Shown here: piece after piece, positions 8,384 to 17,776 of the stretch
How positions within the stretch are numbered: position 1 is the first letter of the stretch
Layout of the letters: each line of letters begins with the position of its first letter
Assembly (NCBI GenBank): GCA_902809985.1
Contig: CADDXC010000001.1
Coordinates: 1,302,001 to 1,366,000, forward strand
Direction of reading: 5' to 3'
Length of the DNA stretch: 64,000 nucleotides
Source of the DNA: Clostridiaceae bacterium BL-3
GTDB lineage: Bacteria > Bacillota > Clostridia > Clostridiales > Clostridiaceae
The notes under the pieces: model-generated
Databases searched by the model: none
What the model saw: only the letters and a program-made list of their open reading frames with translations
Told to the model about the DNA's origin: nothing
Position numbers and translations under genes: made by a program

Positions 8384-9781
8384 ATGAACATCAATAACAT
8401 AAAGGCAATTTATACTGTTTTTATATTTATAATATTAGCGGCTTTCGACAATGTAGTAATAGGACTATTCCCTCCACTTTTTTCTTCTATCTCAAAAAGT
8501 ATGAACGTGCAGATTTCCTCCCTGGGAATTGTTTCAGCCGTCAATATCTTGGTCACATCCCTTTCATCGATTCTATGGGGCTACCTTACAAGTAAATTCA
8601 GTAGAAAACTCCTCGTCATTGTAGGCACTATTATCTGGTCAATTTCAATATTTCTAACATCACTCTGTGTCAATTATCTTCAGCTTCTTATTCTTCAGAT
8701 TTTCACCGGCATAGGGCTTGGATGTATAGCATCAATCGGATTCAGCATTTTAACTGACTATATTCCCAATAAATACAGAGGCATGTTGTTAAGTCTTTGG
8801 GGCATGGCTCAGGGATTTGGTGGAATAGCAGGAGCACTAATGGCTTCTCTGATGGCTCCTTTTACAAGTTGGAGAAAACCCTTTGAAGTCGTAAGCATTA
8901 TAGGTTTTCTACTTATTATACTATATTTCTTTATAAAAGAACCTACTGTAGGCCAAGCAGAACCCGAACTACAAACACTCGCTGAAAGAGGCTGCACATA
9001 CAATTATAATATTGAATTAAGCCATTTATCTCAGATTATATCAAAGCGAAGTAATATTTTCCTGTTTATGCAGGCATTCTTTATGAATATCGCTACAGGG
9101 ACTCTAATATGGCTTCCTACTCTATATATTTCAAAAATTCAGCAGCAGGGTTACAACCTAAAAGTTTCAATTATCGCTGCAGGATACCTTTTTGCCATAT
9201 TTCAATTAGGAGGTTTGGCATCTCCTTTATTTGGCCACATAGGTGATATACTTCAGAATAAAACACACAGAGGGAGAGCTGCTCTTACATCATATTTTGT
9301 ATTTGCCATGATACCATTTTACATAGCAGTTTTTATACTTCCCATGAACAAGCTTGAACTGATACAAAGCAGTGCACCTCTACCAATACTCATATCATTA
9401 TTGAAGGAAATAGTGATAAATCCCTGGATATCCATAATATTTGTTTTATCTTTCCTTGCAAGTGCACTGCAATCTGCCAACACACCAAACTGGCTGGCCC
9501 TGATAACTGATGTGAACCTTCCGGAACACAGAGGTACTGCTTTTAGCTTAGCCAATTTAGCCAATGGCCTCGGGAGAACTATAGGAAATGCAGGTGTCGG
9601 AATTATACTTTCTCATATAAAAATCGGCGAACCTACAAATTACATAATCACTTTGTCTCTGCTGCAGCTGTTCCTGCTCCCTTCAGCCTTTATCTACTTA
9701 TTGATGACAAAAAGCAATATAAAAGACATAGAAGAAGTCAAAAATACGCTTATGAAACGTGCAAAAGGGCTGTCTTTATAA
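8384..9781 (+). CDS. MFS transporter
   Basis: The ATG at 8384 is about 10 bp from AAAGGAGC and is preferred over the in-frame GTG at 8375, which almost touches the ribosome binding site; this gives 465 residues. Twelve membrane helices are expected. The MFS loop 2-3 motif appears as GYLTSKFSRKLLVIVG, and the N-domain ends at about residue 190. A large central loop (EPELQTLAERGCTYNYNIEL) precedes the C-domain. A conserved late segment, EHRGTAFSLANLANGLGRTIG, resembles Spinster-like or sugar-phosphate MFS proteins. The substrate is unknown. It stands alone, and its stop is next to the convergent chemoreceptor gene. Confidence 0.85.
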   Translation: MNINNIKAIYTVFIFIILAAFDNVVIGLFPPLFSSISKSMNVQISSLGIVSAVNILVTSLSSILWGYLTSKFSRKLLVIVGTIIWSISIFLTSLCVNYLQLLILQIFTGIGLGCIASIGFSILTDYIPNKYRGMLLSLWGMAQGFGGIAGALMASLMAPFTSWRKPFEVVSIIGFLLIILYFFIKEPTVGQAEPELQTLAERGCTYNYNIELSHLSQIISKRSNIFLFMQAFFMNIATGTLIWLPTLYISKIQQQGYNLKVSIIAAGYLFAIFQLGGLASPLFGHIGDILQNKTHRGRAALTSYFVFAMIPFYIAVFILPMNKLELIQSSAPLPILISLLKEIVINPWISIIFVLSFLASALQSANTPNWLALITDVNLPEHRGTAFSLANLANGLGRTIGNAGVGIILSHIKIGEPTNYIITLSLLQLFLLPSAFIYLLMTKSNIKDIEEVKNTLMKRAKGLSL

Positions 9782-9787
9782 ATCGTA

Positions 9788-11995
9788 TTATATTTTAAAC
9801 TGTCCTACAATATTCATAAGCTTTTCCGCTTCTTTCGCATTCTTATCCGTATTTAAAGCTATATCCGCATCTTTTTCCTTTATAGAATTCATACTGCTGG
9901 ATATATTTGACACTGCATCTGTACATTTATCTACAGATGCACCTATCTTCTCTATTATATTGGAAAGATCCTGCTGTGATCTATTTATATCCTCCATAAG
10001 TCCATAAAATTTTTTTATGACACCAGTCATCTTAATGCCGCCATTTTGGTATTCTTTGCTTATATCTACCACTTTAATGTAGTCTGTCATGACTTTCTTC
10101 TCCACGAAGCCAAGTACATCCCGTGAGGAATCCACCAGTATACCCACTGCCATAATTATACTCTTTATATCATTTTGCATGTTATCTGCCATATCTGAAC
10201 ATTTATTTGCAAGTTTTTTTACTTCTTTTGCTACCACCATAAATCCGCTTCCATATTTTCCTGCATGGGAAGCCTCAATAAGTGCATTTAGGGCAAGTAT
10301 CTTGGTTTTCTTAGAAACATCTTTCATCTCATTCAGCATTTTTGAAATATTTTTTACCACCTTTATAGTTTCAAAGGATTCTTTCAATTTTTCACTGGAA
10401 TCCTCGTAGTATTTTTCTATATTATGGGCTGAATTTTCTATATCATCTCCCATGCTTACAGCTTTTTTGTTTATATTATCGGCTAAATTAAGTCCTGAAT
10501 TTGCTTCATTTACGGTATTTTCTATCTTGTTTTTTATTGAAAATATGCTTTCTTCAACCTCTTTGATGGAATTCATAACTCCCTGCATGTTGGATGTTAT
10601 CTCACTGGTTTTATCAGATATTATTTTAATTTCCCATTCTGATTCTTGAAACATATGATTTACATAATTGCTGAAATTTAGCGCTGCAAGGCCCTCATCT
10701 TTAGCATATTCTATCATATTCTTTATATTTTTAAGAGCTGAATTCAAATCAACTACGGTCTGCCCAAACTCATCTTTACTTTTAATATCTATTTTATAAC
10801 TGAGGTTAAAATTCGAGAGTTCACCAGCATATTCCCTTATATTTGACAGAGGTTTTTTTATCTGACGTGCTATTATAATTCCTACAAAAATCCCAGCCAG
10901 TATGAATATAAACGTAGCTGCTGCCATCCTGTACTTAAGGGCGTTTACAGAACTCATTATTTCATTTTTATCAATCACAAGCCCGAGATACCAGTTCACT
11001 CCGGATATAGGAGCATAGGCAAGCAGCATCTCTTCTCCCTTCTGTCTGTAATAACCCGAGCCACTTTTACCCTGTATCATATTTTTTTCAATGTCGGAAA
11101 GTTCCTTAAGTGAACTGTCCTTTAGAGAATTCTTTATGGTATTGTCCTTATTTAATACCAGAGTCAAATTTTTATGTGCAACTTTAGTACCATCTTTATT
11201 TATTATAAAACAGTACCCGCTTTTTCCAACTCTCATACTTTGAACAAACTTATTCAACTCCGAAGTGCTTATATTTGAAAACAATACGCCTTTAATTTTA
11301 CCCTTACTGTCCTTTATCGGAACTGCCACTGATATTATTTTCTCTCCATCTACATTAAAATAAGGTCCATCAATGGCAGGAGTACCTTGAATGGCCTTTT
11401 TCAAATATGCCGAATCCACACTTTCCAGATCTATTTTAGTTTTTCCTCCGGTTTGCATGTAAGCCATGCCACTCAAATCCATAGCACAGAGACTTGAATA
11501 TCCAAGTTTGGATGCCCTTTTCTGTAAAATTGGAAGCTGAATCCCTGGGTTCATGGATTCTATTTCATTCCTAGAAGCTATCTCCGTCATGGAACGAACT
11601 TGCTGCTGCAAAATTGAGCTTAAAAGTTTGGAGGATTCCTGTGCTTTATCTTGCAGTGAAGAATTTATGTTTTTCTCCATAGCCGCATAAAAAGTATAAT
11701 AAGACAGTATTCCAAAAAATCCGCAGATAAATATTACCAGTATTCCAATTTGAAGAATAACTTTAACAACGACGCTGTTTATTCTTATTTTTGAAAAACA
11801 ATTTATTTTTTTCTTCAGAATACTAATTATTTTTGCACTGCCCATTTTCATTTTTGGAACAGCATTTATTTTTTTCTTCAAGGTACTGCCTATTTTCATT
11901 TTTGGAACAATATTTATTTTTTTCTTTAAATAACATATTATTCTTTCCTTTATCCTAGTAAATATATGTAAAATTTTTGAAACCACTTTTCTCAT
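9788..11995 (-). CDS. Cache-domain methyl-accepting chemotaxis-like protein with divergent signalling tip
   Basis: The 735-residue protein has, in order: an unusual basic cytoplasmic N-terminus (1-75), TM1 (about 78-102), a double-Cache sensor (about 110-355, ending near SGVNWYLGLVIDKNEI), TM2 (about 362-385), HAMP (about 388-440) and a C-terminal coiled-coil signalling region. The hairpin tip reads ILALNALIEASHAGKYGSGF followed by MVVAKEVKKLA, recognisable but far from the canonical chemoreceptor tip. The N-terminus holds three copies of a 15-residue unit LKKKIN-x-(V/F)-(P/S)-K-(M/I)-(K/R)-(I/M)-(G/N)-S at residues 23-37, 39-53 and 60-74. The EAL-CBS-GGDEF gene ends 15 bp upstream on the same strand, so this receptor may regulate cyclic-di-GMP rather than swimming. 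Confidence 0.88.
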   Translation of the reverse strand: MRKVVSKILHIFTRIKERIICYLKKKINIVPKMKIGSTLKKKINAVPKMKMGSAKIISILKKKINCFSKIRINSVVVKVILQIGILVIFICGFFGILSYYTFYAAMEKNINSSLQDKAQESSKLLSSILQQQVRSMTEIASRNEIESMNPGIQLPILQKRASKLGYSSLCAMDLSGMAYMQTGGKTKIDLESVDSAYLKKAIQGTPAIDGPYFNVDGEKIISVAVPIKDSKGKIKGVLFSNISTSELNKFVQSMRVGKSGYCFIINKDGTKVAHKNLTLVLNKDNTIKNSLKDSSLKELSDIEKNMIQGKSGSGYYRQKGEEMLLAYAPISGVNWYLGLVIDKNEIMSSVNALKYRMAAATFIFILAGIFVGIIIARQIKKPLSNIREYAGELSNFNLSYKIDIKSKDEFGQTVVDLNSALKNIKNMIEYAKDEGLAALNFSNYVNHMFQESEWEIKIISDKTSEITSNMQGVMNSIKEVEESIFSIKNKIENTVNEANSGLNLADNINKKAVSMGDDIENSAHNIEKYYEDSSEKLKESFETIKVVKNISKMLNEMKDVSKKTKILALNALIEASHAGKYGSGFMVVAKEVKKLANKCSDMADNMQNDIKSIIMAVGILVDSSRDVLGFVEKKVMTDYIKVVDISKEYQNGGIKMTGVIKKFYGLMEDINRSQQDLSNIIEKIGASVDKCTDAVSNISSSMNSIKEKDADIALNTDKNAKEAEKLMNIVGQFKI
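11774..11929 (-). repeat. Three tandem-type copies of a 45-bp coding repeat
   Basis: Within the 5' end of the chemoreceptor-like gene, three copies of a 45-bp unit encode residues 23-37, 39-53 and 60-74. The first two copies (INIVPKMKIGS, INAVPKMKMGS) are nearly identical and the third has diverged (INCFSKIRINS). Short linkers (T; AKIISI) separate them. They lie before the first membrane helix and create a highly basic juxtamembrane segment. Confidence 0.75.
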
Positions 11996-12010
11996 GGTAT
12001 TTCCCCCAAA

Positions 12011-13780
12011 CTATTCATTTAAATTGATATTATAGATAACATAATTGCTGTTTTTACTTTTCTTGGCCTTTTTTTTGATTTTACTCATGTACACTCCAAT
12101 ATCATCAACTTTTTTAAGTTTGCTGAAATTTCCATACATGCATCCGAGGGCTATGGACGTAAGAGGAAAAACATCCTTATTGCCTTTTCTGTCAAAAGAT
12201 TCAATATATCCGTTTTTTTTGTCTTTTTCATTGAAGAAATCAAGTATTTTTGCATCAAACTGCGAAATTATTTTTTCACACAATTTACGTCCTTTTTCAA
12301 TATCATTTTCAATTACACATACAAAATCATCTCCTCCTATGTGTCCTACAAATCCATTATATACTGAGTATTTTTTTACCTGTTTTTCTATAATTTCTGC
12401 AGTTAGTTTTAGCACTTTATCTCCATTTTCAAAGCCATAGGTATCATTGTATGTCTTAAAATTATTTAAATCTGCATAAATAACAAAGAAATCACTGTGA
12501 GAATGTATTATATTATCAATAACCTTATTTATAATTTTATTTCCAGGAAGGCCCGTCAACGGGTTGAGATTTTTAGCATGCTTTTTTTCAAATTCTAAAG
12601 TATATTCAAGCAAATCCTTTATAGTGACAATTCCATAATATTTCCCTTCTTTTGTAACTATTACGTAATCATATATTTTTTTGTAGTCTCTTGCCATGGC
12701 AATTTTCGATACATCGCTTATTGACGTGTTATAGTCCACTACAGTAGGATCAGAATCCATTATCAAAGATACAGGACGCTTAAGAAATACCGAAATGCCA
12801 TACTGCGTGGCAAGTACATAGTCCAGATCATGCTGCATCATAAGCCCTATAGGATATCCCCCATTCGTAATGCACACTCCTGTTATATTACAAGTGTCAA
12901 AAAATTTTTTTACCTCTTTGGCTTGAGTCGTGGATTGGAAATCGGGATTTTGTTTTGCTATATCACCGATACAATTTTTTTCGAATTGAAACCTGTTGGT
13001 CTTCATTTTGTTGTATTTCACTATGGTTGTTTTTATATCTTCGGAAATATCGAGAAAAGTTCCCGACGGTCTCTGTAGAAAATATCCTTGTCCCGAGCAG
13101 ACACCAAGTTCTATTAATTTTGCAAGTTCGCTTTCTGTCTCAATTCCCTCGGCTATGATATTCATATTTGTGGACTGTCCCAGTGTTACAAATGTTTTCA
13201 CCAGTTCCTGCTTAAAATTGTCTTTGTCTATATCCCTTATAAAAGAAATATCAATTTTAATGTAATGTGGCTTCGTCTCCATAAGGGTTTTAAGCCCGGA
13301 ATAACCAGTACCCATATCGTCTATTGCAATTTTATAACCTTGATCCACATAGTTATCCACTGCTCTTTTAAAATCCTTATAATCCTCTATGGCTGTTTTC
13401 TCCGTGATTTCAAATATAATTACATCTGGAGACATATTGTGCTTTCCCAAAAAATCTCTAGTAAATCCACTTTTAAATCTTTCATCTTTAAATATCTTTG
13501 GATCTACATTTATGAATAAAAGCTTATTTTTATCTATCTTGTTTGCCCTTTCAATGGCTTTTTTCCTGCACAGCAGTTCCAATTCCCATATTTTATTAAA
13601 AACTTCTGCTGCATGAAAAAGTTTCACAGGCAAATGCAGGGTTGAATTTTCAGGTCCCCTGCTAAGCGCTTCATATCCCACTATAGAAGCATCCTTTAAG
13701 GATACAATAGGTTGAAATACTGTAGTGATGTTTTTGGTATTCAATATTTTTTGTAATTCAATTTCATCTTTTGATTCCAT
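12011..13780 (-). CDS. Cyclic-di-GMP protein with EAL, CBS-pair and GGDEF domains
   Basis: I start at the ATG at 13780 (MESKDEIELQ), which has GAGGTGAAG upstream, giving 589 residues; the frame extends to 13840 without a good ribosome site. Residues about 10-250 form an EAL phosphodiesterase domain with YEALSRG, DDMGTGYSGL and AEGIETE intact. Residues about 270-400 are a CBS pair (VTKEGKYYGIVTIKDLLEYT). Residues about 410-589 are a GGDEF domain with the active-site variant GGDDF (HIGGDDFVCV), compatible with activity. Both domains therefore look competent, and the CBS pair could bind a nucleotide that sets the balance. It is transcribed just ahead of the Cache chemoreceptor-like gene (15 bp). 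Confidence 0.9.
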   Translation of the reverse strand: MESKDEIELQKILNTKNITTVFQPIVSLKDASIVGYEALSRGPENSTLHLPVKLFHAAEVFNKIWELELLCRKKAIERANKIDKNKLLFINVDPKIFKDERFKSGFTRDFLGKHNMSPDVIIFEITEKTAIEDYKDFKRAVDNYVDQGYKIAIDDMGTGYSGLKTLMETKPHYIKIDISFIRDIDKDNFKQELVKTFVTLGQSTNMNIIAEGIETESELAKLIELGVCSGQGYFLQRPSGTFLDISEDIKTTIVKYNKMKTNRFQFEKNCIGDIAKQNPDFQSTTQAKEVKKFFDTCNITGVCITNGGYPIGLMMQHDLDYVLATQYGISVFLKRPVSLIMDSDPTVVDYNTSISDVSKIAMARDYKKIYDYVIVTKEGKYYGIVTIKDLLEYTLEFEKKHAKNLNPLTGLPGNKIINKVIDNIIHSHSDFFVIYADLNNFKTYNDTYGFENGDKVLKLTAEIIEKQVKKYSVYNGFVGHIGGDDFVCVIENDIEKGRKLCEKIISQFDAKILDFFNEKDKKNGYIESFDRKGNKDVFPLTSIALGCMYGNFSKLKKVDDIGVYMSKIKKKAKKSKNSNYVIYNINLNE

Positions 13781-13924
13781 ATACTTCACCTCATGCATTT
13801 TATTTCTAATGAAATTATATAGTCTTTTTGTTAATTGCATGATAATCTTATGTTAATAATACTTAATGCAGCAGTCCATGTTAAAAGCTTAGAGTTTAAA
13901 TATCAAAATTTAGATAGGGACAAA

Positions 13925-13984
13925 AAAGAAGTTACGGTACAGGATGTATTCTGTAATAAAGTGATACTCCTTTTTCCGTAACTT
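13925..13984 (-). terminator. Terminator of the phosphatase gene
   Basis: AAGTTACGG (13929-13937) pairs with CCGTAACTT (13976-13984), and a smaller inner hairpin (TACAG/CTGTA) lies between them. On the reverse strand the stem is followed by a T-rich run (complement of CAAAAAAG), as expected for a terminator just past the stop at 14006. Confidence 0.6.
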
Positions 13985-14005
13985 TATTGGTTATTTATCT
14001 TCTCA

Positions 14006-16264
14006 TTATTGTAAGAGTTTATTAACAGTAACTTGTGAGACAGATGCTTCTCCTCCAAGAATGGTAATTTGACCCACACCACTCAATTTTCCCTGGATGT
14101 AATTTTTAGCGCCGCTTAGATCAGATTTTCCAATCAACACTACTGGAGCACTCTTCTCTCCTGCTACTGCAGATCCCGAAAGTGCATCTGCAAAATCACT
14201 GCCTGATGCCAGGTAGATATTTGACAAGTCATACTTATCATTGAATTTATTAAGTATTGCAAGATTTGTGGAATACCTGTCGGAACCAGATATTCTTACA
14301 GCTCCAAGGCTGCTAACCACGCTGTCATCTACAACACCGTTTCCGCCAATTACATAAGGTGTACTTGAATTGTCTTTTACATACTTAAGTATGTCACTGC
14401 TCAACTGTTTGCCATCTGTTAGAATTATTGGACTCCCTGATAATGATGCATAGGAAGATACGGATAGTCCATCTGCAAATCCTGCTCCTGAAGCTACGAA
14501 TACCTGCTTTGGACTTTTTATCTGTTTTGCAACTTCCAGTGAAGTGGCATATCTGTCATTTCCGTTTATCCTTTTAACCACCATTTTCATATTTCTCAGG
14601 GAACTCTCTATTGAACTGGATACCACCCCAGTGCCTCCGATTATATAAACCGTTCTTACTTTTAATCTTGAAAGCTCTGATTTAGTATTGGAATCCAGAG
14701 TATTACTTGATGTCAAAAGTATCGGTGCATTTTTTAACTTTGCAAAAGGAGCTGCACTCAGCGCATCTGCATAGGACTGGCCTGAAACCAACACTGCCGT
14801 ATCTGCTTCGTTCCAGTTATTCTGAGATATTTTAGCTGCAGTTTCATACCTGTTCTGCCCTGCCAATCTTGATACATTTTTATGAGAAGTGGTTTTATTT
14901 ATAGTATAGCTGTCTATAGGAGCCATAGTATCAGTCCTGTATGTGGTAATGGTAAAATTCTTATCCGTTACACTTACATTGGAGAATGTAGGAACTTTAT
15001 CCTGCTCTTTTTTTGCTTCAAAATAGTTGTTGTAGTTTGGTTCCTGAATCTCATAGTACTTACTTCCACTAGCTGAGTTTGTAGTTATATAGAGCACACC
15101 ATTTGGATCAGTGACACTGGTGTCATCTTTTCCGCTTACTGCCTGTCCGTCTACCATCTGATAGGATCTTGTATAGCAGTGATCATGCCCATCTAAAACT
15201 ACATCTATTCCAAGTTCCTGAAATACTTCTGGATGCGTTACCCTTCTAGCCGCTATATCAGCATCTGTCTCATGATTTGCAGAACTGTATATGGAATGGT
15301 GCATGCTTACTATTTTCCACTTAACATCTGGATTTGCAGCTATGGCCTCCTGCATGAAAGCTTTATGATCCTCTGCATTTATATCATTGCTGTTGAGCAT
15401 CAGGAAAAGCGTATTTCCATATACAAAGTAATAGTCATTACCAGTTGTTCCATTACTATTATCAGACTCATATCCGTTATTTGTAAAAATACCGTATTTA
15501 TCAGATTCATTTGGATAATTGAAATGTGTAGTATGACCTACTCCATATCCCTCATGATTTCCGGTAATTGCAGCAACAGGGATATTTTTTAACTGATCTG
15601 GCTTGAAAAATCCGTCATATTCAAGTTCATTTGTCTGACCATTGAGCTCCTTTCCGTTGTTAACCTGATCTCCTACAGACAATATAAAACTGCTGCTGGA
15701 AAATTTATCTGTTGCCTTTTTAACTGTATCTACCCATCCTGTCGTATCCTTGTCTATATCACCGCCTGCGCCAATCTGTGGATCTCCCGCCAGCAGAAAA
15801 TTGAAACCCTTTGATATATCCTGGGTGGTATAATTATTGGCAGAACTCCAGGTAGTACCGTCACCTACACGATATACATATTCTTTAGATGGCTGTAAAT
15901 CTGTAACTGTAACCTTATTGGAAGAATAGCCGTCATTTCCATTGGATTTTTCACCTTTGAAGGTTTGAGCTTTACTCTCCGGAAACTCGTTTCCGGTCAT
16001 ATCGGATTTAAGCGCAACCTGTACCTCAGGGTCCGATGTATCTTTATTGGAATACCATGTGAAATTAACCTGTGATGCATCTTTACCTGGCGCAAAAGTT
16101 ATATCCTTGATATTTGCAGAGGTCTCTCCCCCTGCTGTAATTGATTGACTTGCCGCAGCATCCGTACCTGTATCTGCATTAGCTGACATTGGCATGGCAA
16201 TACCTGAAAATGCGAACGAGCAACAGAGTACAAATAATGCGGTCTTTTTTAGATACTGTTTCAT
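14006..16264 (-). CDS. Cell-wall-anchored purple-acid-phosphatase-like metallophosphoesterase with CWB2 repeats
   Basis: The 752-residue secreted protein has a signal peptide (MKQYLKKTALFVLCCSFAFS, cleavage near ANA, about residue 30). A fibronectin-like purple acid phosphatase N-domain follows (about 45-150), then a calcineurin-like phosphoesterase domain (about 155-400). Metal-binding motifs are present in order: AGDPQIG, GDQVNNG, GNHEG, MHHSIYS and DGHDHCYTRSY. Three cell wall binding repeats of type 2 fill about 465-752 (SRLAGQNRYETA, KRINGNDRYATS, VRISGSDRYSTN); these hold clostridial proteins non-covalently on wall polymer. It probably releases phosphate from organic phosphates outside the cell. 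A terminator lies at 13925-13984. Confidence 0.9.
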   Translation of the reverse strand: MKQYLKKTALFVLCCSFAFSGIAMPMSANADTGTDAAASQSITAGGETSANIKDITFAPGKDASQVNFTWYSNKDTSDPEVQVALKSDMTGNEFPESKAQTFKGEKSNGNDGYSSNKVTVTDLQPSKEYVYRVGDGTTWSSANNYTTQDISKGFNFLLAGDPQIGAGGDIDKDTTGWVDTVKKATDKFSSSSFILSVGDQVNNGKELNGQTNELEYDGFFKPDQLKNIPVAAITGNHEGYGVGHTTHFNYPNESDKYGIFTNNGYESDNSNGTTGNDYYFVYGNTLFLMLNSNDINAEDHKAFMQEAIAANPDVKWKIVSMHHSIYSSANHETDADIAARRVTHPEVFQELGIDVVLDGHDHCYTRSYQMVDGQAVSGKDDTSVTDPNGVLYITTNSASGSKYYEIQEPNYNNYFEAKKEQDKVPTFSNVSVTDKNFTITTYRTDTMAPIDSYTINKTTSHKNVSRLAGQNRYETAAKISQNNWNEADTAVLVSGQSYADALSAAPFAKLKNAPILLTSSNTLDSNTKSELSRLKVRTVYIIGGTGVVSSSIESSLRNMKMVVKRINGNDRYATSLEVAKQIKSPKQVFVASGAGFADGLSVSSYASLSGSPIILTDGKQLSSDILKYVKDNSSTPYVIGGNGVVDDSVVSSLGAVRISGSDRYSTNLAILNKFNDKYDLSNIYLASGSDFADALSGSAVAGEKSAPVVLIGKSDLSGAKNYIQGKLSGVGQITILGGEASVSQVTVNKLLQ

Positions 16265-16495
16265 GAAACTCCCCCTTTTAGATATGTCATTGTGATGGCC
16301 AGAATAAATTCAATCCATGCCATTCATTTTTATATTAGCAGTATATATTTTTTCTATCCGTCACATTTATGTAAATTCAATGTAAAATAATCATAACATT
16401 CACATACTTAACTTAAACTTTACACAATCTTTATTAACTTGTTTCAATAGAGCAATATAATAAGTGAATGACTAAAAACTTATGGAGGGGCAGGC

Positions 16496-17653
16496 ATGAG
16501 AAATTCTTCAAGAATATCTAAGATATTGCTTTTTATAATAGCCACATTTCTATTTGGCGCTTTTTTATATAACTTCAATGTAAGCCATCCTGTAACTTAT
16601 AACATTCAAAAGGGTAAGGCCAATGTAAAATATGAAAAAGCCCAAGTGCTGGAAATAAAAAATAATTCTCTAAAACAATTCAACGAATCCAAAAACATAT
16701 ATTTTGGCAGCCAGCAGGTAAAATTAAAAATTCTCTCGGGAGAACATAAAGGTGAAATTAAAAATGTTACAAATTATTTAAGCGACACCCACAATGTATA
16801 TTTGAAACAAAATATGAAGGTTATAGTGGACATAGCTACTTCTGGAAGTGGATCATACAGCATAACAGTATATAACTATTACAGAGCTCCTGTACAATAT
16901 GCATTTATCTTTATATTTTTTGCCCTGCTGTGCATAGTAGGCGGGAAAAAAGGATTCAGGTCAGTACTGGGACTTATTTTTACTCTATGCTGTGTTATAT
17001 TTCTGTTCATTCCCATGCTTTACAGAGGATACTCACCGGTTTTATCCGCAATCCTCATAATAGTCATAACCACCTGTGTTTCTCTTTTCCTGCTAAACGG
17101 CAGAAGTACCAAGACACTGTCTGCCATACTTGGAACAATGTCGGGAGTTATAATTGCAGGGATAATTGAAGTTATTTTCGGATACTTTGCCCATTTGACA
17201 GGCCTGAATCTGACACAGGTGGAAAGTCTCAACATGATCTCAAATGTATCCGGCATGAAGGTGTATGGTCTTCTAACTGCAGGAATTCTAATAGCCTCCC
17301 TGGGAGCTGTAATGGACATCAGCATATCCATAGCATCTTCCATACAGGAAATATATATATCAAATCCTAAGATCAGCAGAAGAGAATTGTTTAACTCAGG
17401 ATTGAATGTCGGAAAAGACATGATGGGAACCATGGCAAATACTCTCATTCTGGCTTTTGCCGGAGCTTCCCTAAGTATGCTTATAATAATTTATTCCTAC
17501 AATTTAAGCTATAACCAGCTCATCAACATGGACATGGTAAGCCTTGAAATCATACAGGGGCTCACAGGGAGCATGACAATAATCTTTACAGTTCCCATAG
17601 TATCATTTATCTCTACAGAAATTATAACAAGATTGTATGACAGATTTAATTAA
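16496..17653 (+). CDS. YibE/F-family membrane protein (paralogue 1)
   Basis: The 385-residue protein has an N-terminal anchor helix (about 8-27), a beta-rich outer domain (about 35-125) that begins with a KAQVLEIKNN-type strand, and then about seven membrane helices with the YibE/F signature (GTMSGVIIAGIIEVIFGYFA; GAVMDISISIASSIQEI; GLNVGKDMMGTMANTLILAF). The family is widespread in Firmicutes and has no proven substrate. A second, clearly related copy lies at 30402-31544. The ATG at 16496 has GGAGGGGCAGGC upstream. It is a single gene divergent from the phosphatase. Confidence 0.85.
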   Translation: MRNSSRISKILLFIIATFLFGAFLYNFNVSHPVTYNIQKGKANVKYEKAQVLEIKNNSLKQFNESKNIYFGSQQVKLKILSGEHKGEIKNVTNYLSDTHNVYLKQNMKVIVDIATSGSGSYSITVYNYYRAPVQYAFIFIFFALLCIVGGKKGFRSVLGLIFTLCCVIFLFIPMLYRGYSPVLSAILIIVITTCVSLFLLNGRSTKTLSAILGTMSGVIIAGIIEVIFGYFAHLTGLNLTQVESLNMISNVSGMKVYGLLTAGILIASLGAVMDISISIASSIQEIYISNPKISRRELFNSGLNVGKDMMGTMANTLILAFAGASLSMLIIIYSYNLSYNQLINMDMVSLEIIQGLTGSMTIIFTVPIVSFISTEIITRLYDRFN

Positions 17654-17776
17654 TTGGTTCTAGTTCAACTATAAATCTAGAGGGACTGTTTACTATTTCT
17701 TTCATTTTTTTAATCACCTTCCTATTTTGATACCACTATGTTACGCATCTAAAATTAAAAAAGGATTAAAAAAAGA

